From Lysinibacillus parviboronicapiens (lineage in GTDB: Bacteria; Bacillota; Bacilli; Bacillales_A; Planococcaceae), in NCBI RefSeq assembly GCF_003049575.1, contig NZ_PYWI01000011.1, positions 62,001-126,000 of the forward strand: 64,000 bases of DNA, given 5' to 3'. Positions 18,466-26,643 of this stretch are shown here, piece by piece. Each line of letters starts with the position of its first letter. Positions within the stretch are counted from its first letter, which is position 1. A model generated the notes under the pieces. The model was not told the DNA's origin, ran no database searches, and worked only from the letters and a program-made list of their open reading frames with translations. Both the position numbers and the translations under genes were made by a program.

Positions 18466-18615
18466 ATGCGCGTAAACATTACTTTAGCTTGCACAGATTG
18501 CGGCGAACGTAACTACATTTCAAAAAAGAACAAGCGTAACAATCCAGAGCGTCTTGAACTTAAAAAATATTGCTCTCGCGAGAAGAAATACACTCTTCAC
18601 CGTGAAACAAAGTAA
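18466..18615 (+). CDS. rpmG: 50S ribosomal protein L33
   Basis: A 49-residue basic protein: [17 protein letters not shown], then [17 protein letters not shown] and TLHRETK, a complete L33. The GGGAGGG ribosome binding site is at 18452-18458. The first zinc-ligand pair (CTDC, residues 9 and 12) is present, but the second pair is reduced to one Cys (KKYCSREKK), so this is intermediate between the zinc-binding and zinc-free forms. L33 lies at the edge of the large subunit. It is placed just before yqgN as in Bacillus. Confidence 0.93.
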   Translation: MRVNITLACTDCGERNYISKKNKRNNPERLELKKYCSREKKYTLHRETK

Positions 18616-18680
18616 TCGCTCATTAAGCCAAAACCACATGTGGTTTTGGCTTTCTACGTTCTAATAGGAGGTAGCCTGGC

Positions 18681-19274
18681 ATGGAAAAAACAATTTTACG
18701 AAATGAAGTACGCGAAACGCTAGCGAAGATGACTGCAACTGCATATCGCGACCAATCATTTTTAGTAGCTAAAAAAGTGTTACAGGAACCATATATAATA
18801 GAAGCAAAGACGATAGGACTGACGATTTCTAATAAGCCAGAGGTCGACACAATTCATCTTATTGAAGCGCTATGGCAACTGGGCAAAAAGGTGGCAGTTC
18901 CTAAATGTAACCCGAAAACGCGAGAAATGTCGTTTTATGTCATAGAATCGTTTGCGCAGCTAGAAACTGTTTATATGCATTTGCGTGAGCCAATTCCGGA
19001 AATCTCTGAATTTGTTGACGCAAATGAAATAGATATCATACTTGTTCCGGGCGTTGTTTTTGATACACATGGCTATCGTGTAGGCTACGGTGGTGGTTAT
19101 TATGATCGCTATTTAGTAAACTATACAAAGGGTAAGCTCATGTCGCTGCTTTTCGATGAACAGCTACGTGCAAGTGTACCAAAAGCGCCACATGATTGTC
19201 CGGTGGATATCATTGTGACGCCTACAAAACGTATTAACTGTGTAGCACAACGAGGAGCGAATAAAAATGGATAA
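18681..19274 (+). CDS. yqgN: 5-formyltetrahydrofolate cyclo-ligase family protein
   Basis: Converts 5-formyl-THF to 5,10-methenyl-THF with ATP, returning this stored form of folate to use. The protein has 197 residues; an N-terminal basic helix region is followed by strands and the conserved C-terminal phrase DIILVPGVVFDTHGYRVGYG, then GGGYYDRYL, which binds ATP and folate. Ribosome binding site AGGAGG precedes the ATG. Its end overlaps the start of yqgQ by eight bases. Confidence 0.93.
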   Translation: MEKTILRNEVRETLAKMTATAYRDQSFLVAKKVLQEPYIIEAKTIGLTISNKPEVDTIHLIEALWQLGKKVAVPKCNPKTREMSFYVIESFAQLETVYMHLREPIPEISEFVDANEIDIILVPGVVFDTHGYRVGYGGGYYDRYLVNYTKGKLMSLLFDEQLRASVPKAPHDCPVDIIVTPTKRINCVAQRGANKNG

Positions 19275-19476
19275 GATGTTAGATATTTATGAATTACTGA
19301 AAACATATGGCACTTATATTTATACCCGTGATCCAATGGGCGATTTAATGTTAATGGAAGATGAAATTCGTGAGTTATATAAGGCGAATGTTCTAGACAT
19401 TAAAGATTACCAAATGGCGTTATTATTAATTCGACAAGAATCAACAAGACTTCGAGTTGAACAAAATAAACAATAG
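19267..19476 (+). CDS. yqgQ: YqgQ family (DUF910) small protein
   Basis: A 69-residue helical protein (LLKTYGTYIYTRDPMGDLML, then EDEIRELYKANVLD) of the YqgQ/DUF910 family. The family folds as a small three-helix bundle and has been suggested to bind nucleic acid; the function is not established. Overlap with yqgN and the same order in B. subtilis support the call. GAGGAGCG upstream within yqgN is its ribosome binding site. Confidence 0.88.
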   Translation: MDKMLDIYELLKTYGTYIYTRDPMGDLMLMEDEIRELYKANVLDIKDYQMALLLIRQESTRLRVEQNKQ

Positions 19477-19540
19477 TGTTTTAATTGTGAATGATTTGGG
19501 TATGGTAAAAATATTGTAATATGTATGTAATATTCTCAGA

Positions 19541-19571
19541 AACAGTGGTTTCCCACTGTTTTTATGTTTTT
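19541..19571 (+). terminator. terminator after yqgQ
   Basis: AACAGTGG and CCACTGTT form an 8 bp stem with a 4-base loop and a TTTTT run. The rest of 19477-19759 is AT-rich and presumably holds the promoter of the next gene. Confidence 0.85.
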
Positions 19572-19759
19572 ACGAAACTTTTTACAATGAGAAACGTATA
19601 TATAAGTATCCCGAGCATATAAGAGCAAGAGCAGAAAAGTTTTCCAAAAATATATCTGTTGATTATCTGTTAAAAAAGGATTAAGATATATTTTGTTTCA
19701 GTAACAGTTTAGTTAAATTTATTATTTTTTTGTGTAAGGAATAGGAGAGGATGTTAGGA

Positions 19760-21655
19760 ATGAAATCATTAAAGTGGCCTAAACATTCATTTATGATACT
19801 AGCAGTCGTAGCAACTTGGATAAAAACGGTCATTGTTTACCACACAAGCTTTGAGATGAAAATTGAAAATGCAATGCAACAATTTATTTTGTTTATTAAC
19901 CCGTTAAGTTTTTTACTATTTACGTATGGTTTATCGTTATTCTTTAAATCACCGAAAGCAAGAAATCGTTATATTATTATTGTCAGTGTTATTTTATCTA
20001 TAGTCTTATATGGGAACGTTGCTTTCTATCGTTTCTACAATGACTTTATTACATTACCGGTATTATTCCAGACAAGTAACTTTAGTGATTTAGGAACATC
20101 GGCAGCGGCCATTATTAATCCATGGGATTTATTGTACTTTACGGATGTATTTATTTTAATACTGGCGAATAAATACTTACCAAGAATGAAAGCAGCGGTA
20201 AAAGTCAATATTGAATTCCGTCGTGCATTCTTCGTATTAGCGATTGCAATGACTTTCTTAAACTTAGGTTTAGCGGAAACAGAGCGTCCACAACTTTTAA
20301 CACGAAGCTTTGACCGTGAATTACTTGTAAAAAATATCGGTACGTACAACTACCATTTGTATGATATTTATATTCAGTCTAAATCTTCTGCTCAACGCGC
20401 ACTAGCGGATGGCAGTGAATTAGTAGAAGTAAACAACTACATTCGCTCAAATCAAGCAGCTATCAATAAAGATATGTTTGGTAAATACAAGGATCGTAAT
20501 GTAATCTACGTGTCACTTGAATCTTTACAAAACTTTGTGATTAATAATGATATGGACGGCCATGAAATTACACCGTTCTTAAACTCTTTAACAAAAGACC
20601 CAGACACGTATTATTTCAGTAATTTCTATCACCAAACAGGTCTTGGGAAAACATCTGACTCAGAGTTTATTGTAGAAAACTCATTATTTGGCTTAGGTCG
20701 TGGAGCAGTATTCTTCACACATGGTGGAAACACGTATAACTCTATGGCAGAGCGTCTTGGGGAAAATGGTTACTTTACAAACGTTATGCACCCGAACAAC
20801 AAATCGTTCTGGAATCGTGACATTATGTACAAATCATTAAAAATCAATAAATTTTACGATGTAGACTCATATAAAGTAGAAGAAGGCCAAGCAGTCAACT
20901 GGGGTATGAAAGATATTCCATTCTTTGAGCAATCTGCAGCACTAATGAAAGACATGCCACAGCCCTTCTACTCTCGTCTAATTACGTTAACGAACCACTA
21001 TCCATTCACATTGGATCCAGATGATGTGATGATTCCTGAATATACTTCAAATTCAGGTACATTAAATCGCTATTTCCAAACAGTTCGTTACATGGATGAA
21101 GGTATTAAAGACTTCTTCCAAGCTTTAAAAGACCAAGATGTCTATGATAACTCAATTATTGTCATGTATGGAGACCATTATGGTATTTCTGAAAATCATA
21201 ACAAGGCAATGGCACAGTATTTAGGTAAAGAAAGCATTACACCTTATGATAATGCATTGTTACAAGAGGTACCTTTATTCATCCATATTCCTGGTTCTGG
21301 TGAAGGTAAAGAAATGCAAGAAGTAGCTGGTCAATTGGATTTACGTCCAACGATTTTACACCTTCTAGGTATTGAAACGTCAAAAGATATGCAACTAGGG
21401 GCAGATTTATTCTCTCCAGAGCATGAGGATTTTGTTATTTTCCGTGACGGTCGTTTTGTAACTGACAAATATGTCTATGCTGGTGAAGCTTGCTATGACA
21501 AAGCAACGGGTGAGCAAATCGATGTTGAGCCATGTCAGCCTTATGCTGATCGTGCAACAATAGAATTAGAAAACTCTGATGCCATTATTAATGGAGACTT
21601 ACTCCGTTTCTATGATGAAAAAACAGGCAACTTAAAACAAGATGCAGTGAAATAA
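19760..21655 (+). CDS. yqgS: lipoteichoic acid synthase family protein (LtaS/YqgS type)
   Basis: Polytopic membrane enzyme of about 631 residues that transfers glycerol-phosphate from phosphatidylglycerol to the growing teichoic acid outside the membrane. Five N-terminal membrane segments (about residues 10-185) are followed by an extracellular sulfatase-fold domain. The nucleophile Thr lies in GLGKTSDSEF (about residue 295), the metal-binding Glu in YVSLESLQNF, and Asp-His in MYGDHYG. The ATG at 19760 is chosen because AGGAGAGG is well placed for it and too close for the ATG at 19751. Position between yqgQ and yqgW/X matches B. subtilis yqgS, one of several LTA synthase paralogues there. Confidence 0.9.
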   Translation: MKSLKWPKHSFMILAVVATWIKTVIVYHTSFEMKIENAMQQFILFINPLSFLLFTYGLSLFFKSPKARNRYIIIVSVILSIVLYGNVAFYRFYNDFITLPVLFQTSNFSDLGTSAAAIINPWDLLYFTDVFILILANKYLPRMKAAVKVNIEFRRAFFVLAIAMTFLNLGLAETERPQLLTRSFDRELLVKNIGTYNYHLYDIYIQSKSSAQRALADGSELVEVNNYIRSNQAAINKDMFGKYKDRNVIYVSLESLQNFVINNDMDGHEITPFLNSLTKDPDTYYFSNFYHQTGLGKTSDSEFIVENSLFGLGRGAVFFTHGGNTYNSMAERLGENGYFTNVMHPNNKSFWNRDIMYKSLKINKFYDVDSYKVEEGQAVNWGMKDIPFFEQSAALMKDMPQPFYSRLITLTNHYPFTLDPDDVMIPEYTSNSGTLNRYFQTVRYMDEGIKDFFQALKDQDVYDNSIIVMYGDHYGISENHNKAMAQYLGKESITPYDNALLQEVPLFIHIPGSGEGKEMQEVAGQLDLRPTILHLLGIETSKDMQLGADLFSPEHEDFVIFRDGRFVTDKYVYAGEACYDKATGEQIDVEPCQPYADRATIELENSDAIINGDLLRFYDEKTGNLKQDAVK

Positions 21656-21719
21656 AGTGCAACTTCGATCAGTGGGGGCTTTCTTCATGTCCATTGATTG
21701 TTAATGCAGGGTAAAAATT

Positions 21720-21752
21720 GAGAGGACTCCTTATGGGTTCTCTCTTTAGTTT
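21720..21752 (+). terminator. terminator-like hairpin after the LTA synthase gene
   Basis: GAGAGGACTCC and GGGTTCTCTC can pair imperfectly around TTAT, followed by TTTAGTTTG. Confidence 0.5.
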
Positions 21753-21771
21753 GTCGTCAACTCTACCGGGT

Positions 21772-22010
21772 TGGACTGCCCCTAAATTGTTAGACACCAA
21801 ATCTAACGATTTAGGGATGTTTTTTATGGCTAATTTATGGCCGAAGAGGAAATATGTATTGCTAGACTTTACCAGAGGAGGAACATGGTTATATGGAACT
21901 TCAAGAGTTCTATCAGGTTTCTTGTCATTACGCTCCTACGGGGCCTTCAGCTTACCGCTATATCCACAGAAGTCGCTGCTTGCGGTCCAATCAACTAGTG
22001 TACGTCTATA
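21772..22010 (+). mobile_element. decayed IS3-family (IS150-like) left end
   Basis: TGGACTGCCCCTAAATTGTT followed by AGACACC matches the usual end of IS150-type IS3 elements (TGGACTG.CCC...TTAGACA). A former OrfA start follows at 21826 (ATGGCT), after which two reading frames share pieces such as AEEEICIARLY and GGTWLYGTSRVL, as expected from a frameshifted OrfA. No complete transposase or right end is present. Confidence 0.55.
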
Positions 22011-22018
22011 AGTGAGAG

Positions 22019-22201
22019 GTGGTGGTTATGATGACAAAAAATATAAATATCTATGCACGCCCAAGAGAAACGATTGAACGTGTCTTTGCCAATGTGCAAG
22101 CACAGCATGATATGCGTTGGACAACCTTGCGAGGGATTAAAAAATTGTCTATACAGGGCAATACTACTTTTGCTACACATGCATTTAAATTGGGCTGGTG
22201 A
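22019..22201 (+). mobile_element. C-terminal remnant of an IS1182-type (DDE) transposase
   Basis: The reading frame contains RPRETIERVFANVQAQHDMR, WTTLRGIKKLSIQGNTTFAT and HAFKLGW. This matches the last part of IS1182-family transposases, where E in 'ERVFA' is the third catalytic acidic residue and LRG.KK follows. Everything upstream of the RRK-like segment is gone, and the downstream 150 bases are decayed. It abuts the IS3 remnant, so one element may have landed in another. Confidence 0.7.
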
Positions 22202-22398
22202 GACCAACAAACAGCGTAAGCCTTGCCTTTGACAAGCTCGTTTAGAGCGGTAATCAGCTTTGAGATATAATGATAAGCCGATTTACCTTTAAGTCTGGCG
22301 CTTCTTCTTGACAAGGGCCACACCAAGAAGGCAAAAATTAATGATGAGAATCTTCCCTTTGTATTGTTCCAATGTTGTCGTTGATGCATCTAGGTGAG

Positions 22399-22521
22399 TT
22401 AATTTCGTTTCAAAGACAATGTGCCTCGTCCTTTTGATATTTTATTTTTCGCAGCAACCCCTATTAGTGAAATAATTAGAACGACAGAAAATACCATAAA
22501 AATGAATTTTTTACGCTGCAT
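22399..22521 (-). CDS. possible 40-residue hydrophobic peptide
   Basis: Reads MQRKKFIFMVFSVVLIISLI followed by a short basic tail (NKISKGRGTLSLKRN). It looks like a signal anchor with almost no mature domain, and the ribosome binding site is poor. It may be a truncated gene lying in IS debris. Weak support. Confidence 0.25.
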   Translation of the reverse strand: MQRKKFIFMVFSVVLIISLIGVAAKNKISKGRGTLSLKRN

Positions 22522-22672
22522 GATAAATCTCTAATTTAACCTTTTTTCAAATAGTGTAACTTAAATGAAAAGAGATAACTGTTATAATTTTGTGTGATGG
22601 TGTCATGGATATTTAAAGCTGAAACATAGATGTGTTTACACTTTATATCAATAGAGTAGAAGGCATGAAAAT

Positions 22673-22702
22673 AAAGAGCAGCCTCTAATGAGACTGCTCT
22701 TT
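22673..22702 (-). terminator. terminator of yqgW
   Basis: AAAGAGCAG and CTGCTCTTT form a 9 bp stem extended by CTCT/AGA, just beyond the stop codon of the minus-strand gene. Confidence 0.75.
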
Positions 22703-22716
22703 ACTCTGTCTAAATC

Positions 22717-22896
22717 TTAGTGTAATGTTGGTGGGTATCCGCTATGGATAACTGTCATGATTGTGAACCAACCAAATACAGCTGCACTTAATAAGTTGAA
22801 AACAACGCTTAATAGGTTCTTTTCTTTAATTGCTTGGAATGTACCAACGACTGCTAAGATCGCTACTAGACCAAAAATAACCATTAATAAGTTCAT
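22717..22896 (-). CDS. yqgW: DUF2759 family small membrane protein (YqgW-like)
   Basis: A 59-residue protein with two membrane segments: MNLLMVIFGLVAILAVVGTF, then NLLSVVFNLLSAAVFGWFTI, ending MTVIHSGYPPTLH. This pattern and the terminal SGYP phrase are those of DUF2759 (YqgW). AAAGGAGTG precedes the ATG on the minus strand. It is divergent from yqgX, as in B. subtilis. Function unknown. Confidence 0.85.
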   Translation of the reverse strand: MNLLMVIFGLVAILAVVGTFQAIKEKNLLSVVFNLLSAAVFGWFTIMTVIHSGYPPTLH

Positions 22897-23066
22897 TAAA
22901 AAGACACTCCTTTCGACATCAGAAAATGAATGTCGTAAACAATATTCCTCCTTAATTGTAAACGTTCTACCTTTGTTTGTCGAGAACTAATATAGCGGAA
23001 ACTATGAACTTTTATCGTCAAATTGTGGCAATGAATGTATAATATGAAGTTGAGGTGATGATGATG

Positions 23067-23708
23067 ATGAACGTACGAAGTTATTCGCTTGGTCCAGTAC
23101 AAACGAATTGTTATATCGTATCGAATAAAGACAAAGAATGTATAATTTTTGATCCAGGTGAGGAAGCAGGGCGTATTATAAAAGTGATACGTAGTAACGG
23201 ACTTAAACCACTAGCTATTTTTTTAACACATGCACATTTTGATCATATTGGTGCAGTAGATGCAGTGCGAGAGGCTTTTGAACTTCCTGTATGGATACAT
23301 GAAAAAGAAGTAAGCTGGTTAGGTGATCCAAGTAAAAATGGTTCTAGTAAGTACGCAGCGTTGCCGAATTATACTGTAGCAGCACCTGCAGCGGAAAATA
23401 TTATTAAGCAAGAGCAACAATTTGACATAAGCAATTTTCTTTTTAAAGCTGTTTTTACACCTGGTCACTCACCAGGTAGTATCTCATATATTTTTGAAAA
23501 TGATGGTTTTGCAATTGTTGGAGACACATTATTTGAGCAAGGTGTTGGAAGAACTGATTTACTGGGTGGTTCGACAAAGATACTACTGGCATCAATTCAT
23601 AACAAGCTATTAACACTGCCAGAGGATATGATTATTTATCCTGGTCATGGTCATTACACAACAGTTGGAGCTGAAATGGAAACAAATCCTTTTTTAAATG
23701 GTTTTTAA
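23067..23708 (+). CDS. yqgX: metallo-beta-lactamase-fold hydrolase (YqgX, glyoxalase II-like)
   Basis: Cytosolic enzyme of about 213 residues with the di-metal motif THAHFDHIG (about residues 57-65), the third-ligand His in FTPGHSPGS (about residue 136), Asp in VGDTLFEQGVGRTDL, and the last His in YPGHGHYT. YqgX-type proteins hydrolyse thioesters, in Bacillus with bacillithiol-methylglyoxal adducts as likely substrates. Four ATG codons in a row follow GAGGTG at 23052-23057; the ATG at 23067 gives nine-base spacing and is chosen, but starts at 23058-23064 cannot be excluded. Confidence 0.9.
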   Translation: MNVRSYSLGPVQTNCYIVSNKDKECIIFDPGEEAGRIIKVIRSNGLKPLAIFLTHAHFDHIGAVDAVREAFELPVWIHEKEVSWLGDPSKNGSSKYAALPNYTVAAPAAENIIKQEQQFDISNFLFKAVFTPGHSPGSISYIFENDGFAIVGDTLFEQGVGRTDLLGGSTKILLASIHNKLLTLPEDMIIYPGHGHYTTVGAEMETNPFLNGF

Positions 23709-23839
23709 AAATTATAAATCTGTATAAACGGTAAAATTATACACTTTCTTGCATTTATGATGAAATGGAACTAGGTAATAGGTTCTGCGGATAGTTTTAT
23801 GGCCATTATTGTAGGATTAGCGATAATGATTCAATTTAT

Positions 23840-23956
23840 ATGTCATTTAAGCAATCGCACAATAGTAAGCCACTAATGAAAATGTTGATGTTTGTGATCC
23901 CTATTATGATAGCCATATTTTCAATTTTCATGCCCTCTGCCATACTATTCGATTAG
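23840..23956 (+). pseudogene. fragment of a YidC/Oxa1-type membrane insertase
   Basis: The 38-codon frame reads MSFKQSHNSKPLMKMLMFVI followed by PIMIAIFSIFMPSAILFD and a stop. The phrase KPLMKMLMFVIPIMI...F..PSA is that of the penultimate membrane segments of Bacillota YidC proteins. Another frame just upstream (MAIIVGLAIMIQF, from about 23800) fits the preceding segment, so a frameshift lies near 23838. Both ends of the gene are missing. The rest of 23709-24183 is AT-rich without other genes. Confidence 0.6.
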
Positions 23957-24183
23957 ACCGTGTCATCTTGAATGATTTTACAGACCTTTGTATTTCATAA
24001 ATTTAATGCAAAAATCCCCCAAACGTTTCATATAGGTTTGATAGCAGACGAATTTTAACCTAATTGATAGTGAAGGGGATTTTTCTATGTTTTTATACGA
24101 CCAACTGCTAAACAAATGGAGATTTTATTACATATTTATGTATCAATTTCTGCTCTTATCGAAATGATTGCATAAATGAACAT

Positions 24184-24217
24184 AAAAAAAAGCGTGTCTC
24201 ACATATTTATGAGACAC
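24184..24217 (-). terminator. terminator of yqgY
   Basis: GTGTCTCA and TGAGACAC form an 8 bp stem; on the minus strand it is followed by a run of eight T. Confidence 0.85.
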
Positions 24218-24232
24218 ACTATTTTCTCTGTA

Positions 24233-24475
24233 TTAATGACCCGCACCAGGTACGTGAATGAATGTTGTATAGTACGTGAAGCCAGCGAAGAATACAGTTA
24301 AATATGCTCCGAAAATGTACATGTACATACGTTCTGAAAGGTTTAAGAAGCCTAATAATAAGAATAAACCTGTATTACCTACGAATAATAGCGATACTTC
24401 GTTCATACCACCAAGGTAGAACATAACTGCAAAAATACCTGTCCAGAATGCCATAACTTTATACATATTATCCAT
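24233..24475 (-). CDS. yqgY: DUF2626 family membrane protein (YqgY-like)
   Basis: An 80-residue membrane protein with about three membrane segments: MYKVMAFWTGIFAVMFYLGG, LLFVGNTGLFLLLGFLNLSE and a final FGAYLTVFFAGFTYYTTF, ending in HVPGAGH. These match DUF2626/YqgY. The start at 24475 is preferred since GGAGGGG lies six bases before it; the longer frame from 24499 would run through this site. Function unknown. Confidence 0.85.
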   Translation of the reverse strand: MDNMYKVMAFWTGIFAVMFYLGGMNEVSLLFVGNTGLFLLLGFLNLSERMYMYIFGAYLTVFFAGFTYYTTFIHVPGAGH

Positions 24476-24592
24476 GAAATTTCCCCTCCTTTTGCCCACG
24501 ACACAATAATCTCTTATTCATTATAAATGATATGAAAGGTGTCTGTAAACTGGAACTTCTTCTTCTTTGTGACAAACAATTGGATTTTTGTT

Positions 24593-25303
24593 TTAGCTTT
24601 CGATTTCTGTCACGTTTATTTCATATTTACATAAATCGCAGTTATGTACCATGCTTTCAATTTGAACAAATTCATTACTTGTAAATAGGCCATCTAACTG
24701 TCCTTTTAAGTAAGATTCGTGTAAAGTACAAACAATTTCTGAATGCTTATTTAGCTGCTCTTGAAATGGACAATTAAAAATGGAGAAGATCACTTTTTTT
24801 CCATGTTCTGTTTGCTGGATTTGTGGAACATAGCCGATTAATGCAGCGTTATCTGTTAACAATTGAAGTTTTTGTTCAAAGGAAAATGTAGTATTCAATT
24901 TTAATTCAGCAGTTAGATAATTTTTCATTTGCTGGAAGCCATCTTGATAACTGATGTCTTGGCATTTTGCCAATGCAATTTCACCTAATTCTTGAATCAG
25001 TTGAATGCACCATTTTAACAGACGATCTTCATCACGGCGGGGAAATGTCAGCGATATACCTTTTTCAGATGCTTTATAAACACGGCCGGGGCGACCACCT
25101 TTACCGGTTTTGGCAAAATCGGCTGAAATAATATTGATTTCAGATAGCTTCGTTAAATGAAGTCGTGCAACATTTGGGTGTATACCAAATTTATCAGCGA
25201 TATTTTGTACGGTTACTGTTTTTTTCTCTTTTAGGATGTACTCATAGATAGAGTATCTAGTTTCATCAGCTAATGTACTAGTAATTTTTAATGGATGGAT
25301 CAT
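24593..25303 (-). CDS. winged-helix transcriptional regulator with C-terminal Cys-rich sensory domain (SufR-like layout)
   Basis: A 236-residue protein. Residues 1-85 form a winged helix (ITSTLADETRYSIYEYILKE, DKFGIHPNVARLHLTKL, then the wing GKGGRPGRVYKA). The C-terminal half has Cys/His residues spaced as FNCPF, EIVCTLHESYLKGQLDG and VHNCDLCKYEI, which could bind an Fe-S cluster or a metal, as in the SufR family. The start ATG follows GAGGTG with six-base spacing; a GTG three codons earlier would lie on that site. It is divergent from comGA, so it could touch competence control, but there is no direct sign of this. Confidence 0.65.
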   Translation of the reverse strand: MIHPLKITSTLADETRYSIYEYILKEKKTVTVQNIADKFGIHPNVARLHLTKLSEINIISADFAKTGKGGRPGRVYKASEKGISLTFPRRDEDRLLKWCIQLIQELGEIALAKCQDISYQDGFQQMKNYLTAELKLNTTFSFEQKLQLLTDNAALIGYVPQIQQTEHGKKVIFSIFNCPFQEQLNKHSEIVCTLHESYLKGQLDGLFTSNEFVQIESMVHNCDLCKYEINVTEIES

Positions 25304-25488
25304 TTGCTTCACCTCAATATGGTTTTTTGAATATGTTGTTAAAATATAGCTAGGAAAAAAATCATGTTGATTCTATTATATTGTATTATTGAAAAAGTTA
25401 CAGTTCCTTTCAACATAAATATTAACTTTTACATATAGTAATGTTCATTTTTAGTGAAAATTTGCAAGTTATCCACAATTTTTTAGCA

Positions 25489-25531
25489 AAAATCACATTT
25501 GATAGGAAAATTTATAGCAAAAATTTATTTT
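25489..25531 (+). promoter_or_regulatory. candidate ComK-binding site upstream of comGA
   Basis: Two K-box halves are seen: AAAATCACATTTG (25489-25501, one mismatch to AAAA-N5-TTTT) and AAAAATTTATTTT (25519-25531, perfect). They are 17 bp apart, close to the two-turn class of ComK sites. They lie about 100 bp before comGA, whose operon is the classic ComK target. The region 25304-25626 is otherwise AT-rich non-coding DNA. Confidence 0.55.
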
Positions 25532-25626
25532 AAGAAAAGGGCTTTTCTCGTATCACTTTCCTATTTATACTAGGAAATAACGAATAGAGCGGTCATATTC
25601 GAACGAACCAGAAAAGAGGTGCATCT

Positions 25627-26643
25627 ATGCAAAACTTTGAGTCGGTAGTCGAACAAAAATGTGAGCAACTATTGTTAAAGGCCTATCATTTTGGTGCTTC
25701 GGATTTATTATTAATACCGGATGAGGGGCGTTATCGTATTAACTTTCGCAAATATGATAAATTGCTTTCCGCAGGTGAACTACCAAATGAGTTAGCGGAG
25801 CGAATTGTATCCTATTATAAATTTCTAGCGGCTTTAGATATTAGTGAACGACGAAAACCCCAAAGTGGCTCCTTTCAAAAAACAGTCGAACAAAGCCGTT
25901 TTGCTTTCCGCGTTTCTACACTTCCTTCTGCCTATTTAAAAGAGAGTCTAATTATTCGGCTTCTTCTTCAAAATCAATCATTCCCTCTTACTTCCTTAAG
26001 TTATTCCAAAGGTGCAGCAAATAAGCTATTAGAGCTAGTTGATAGCAGGCAAGGCATCTTGCTTTTTAGTGGCGCAACGGGCTCCGGTAAAACGACATCC
26101 TTATATTCCCTCGTTCATCATTGTGCCATTCATCTCCAAAAACATGTGATTTCATTAGAGGACCCTGTAGAAAACAATCAGGCACATCTTCTCCAAATTC
26201 AAGTAAATGAACGAGCAGGCATCACGTATGCTTCGGGTTTAAAGGCCATATTACGTCATTCACCAGATGTTATTATGATTGGCGAAATAAGAGATCAAGA
26301 AACAGCAAAGATTGCAATAGAGGCCTCGCTTACCGGTCATCTTGTGTTAACGACGGTCCATGCCAAAGATTCTGTTAGTTGCCTCTATCGATTAATTGAC
26401 CTAGGTGTGACTATTGAGGAACTCCGTCAAACGGTTATTGGGGTTGTGGCCCAACTACTAATCCAAACACCAAAACAAGAAGAGCGACGTGCTCTGTTAG
26501 AAATATTAAGTGACGTTCACCTTAGTGAGGCTATTGAAGCCATTAAACAAAAAGCTATCTATGAGTTGCCGCATGATAGTACGCTAAATGGTCAAAAAAG
26601 ATTGTTAGAGAGACAGCATTATGCATCTTCGAGTGCTTATTGA
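25627..26643 (+). CDS. comGA: competence pseudopilus assembly ATPase ComGA
   Basis: GspE/PilB-type secretion ATPase of 338 residues on the inner face of the membrane. It powers assembly of the DNA-uptake pseudopilus. Walker A is GATGSGKTT (about residue 150). The Asp box follows in VISLEDPVENNQ, Walker B in DVIMIGEIRDQETA, and the His box in TGHLVLTTVHAKDS. It is the first gene of a complete comGA-GG operon with candidate ComK boxes upstream. The zinc-binding tetracysteine of longer GspE proteins is absent, as usual in ComGA. Confidence 0.95.
   Translation: MQNFESVVEQKCEQLLLKAYHFGASDLLLIPDEGRYRINFRKYDKLLSAGELPNELAERIVSYYKFLAALDISERRKPQSGSFQKTVEQSRFAFRVSTLPSAYLKESLIIRLLLQNQSFPLTSLSYSKGAANKLLELVDSRQGILLFSGATGSGKTTSLYSLVHHCAIHLQKHVISLEDPVENNQAHLLQIQVNERAGITYASGLKAILRHSPDVIMIGEIRDQETAKIAIEASLTGHLVLTTVHAKDSVSCLYRLIDLGVTIEELRQTVIGVVAQLLIQTPKQEERRALLEILSDVHLSEAIEAIKQKAIYELPHDSTLNGQKRLLERQHYASSSAY

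Noticed and set aside
22051-22389. Minus-strand 112-codon frame
   Set aside because: It lies opposite the IS1182-type remnant, has no recognisable protein features and no good ribosome binding site.
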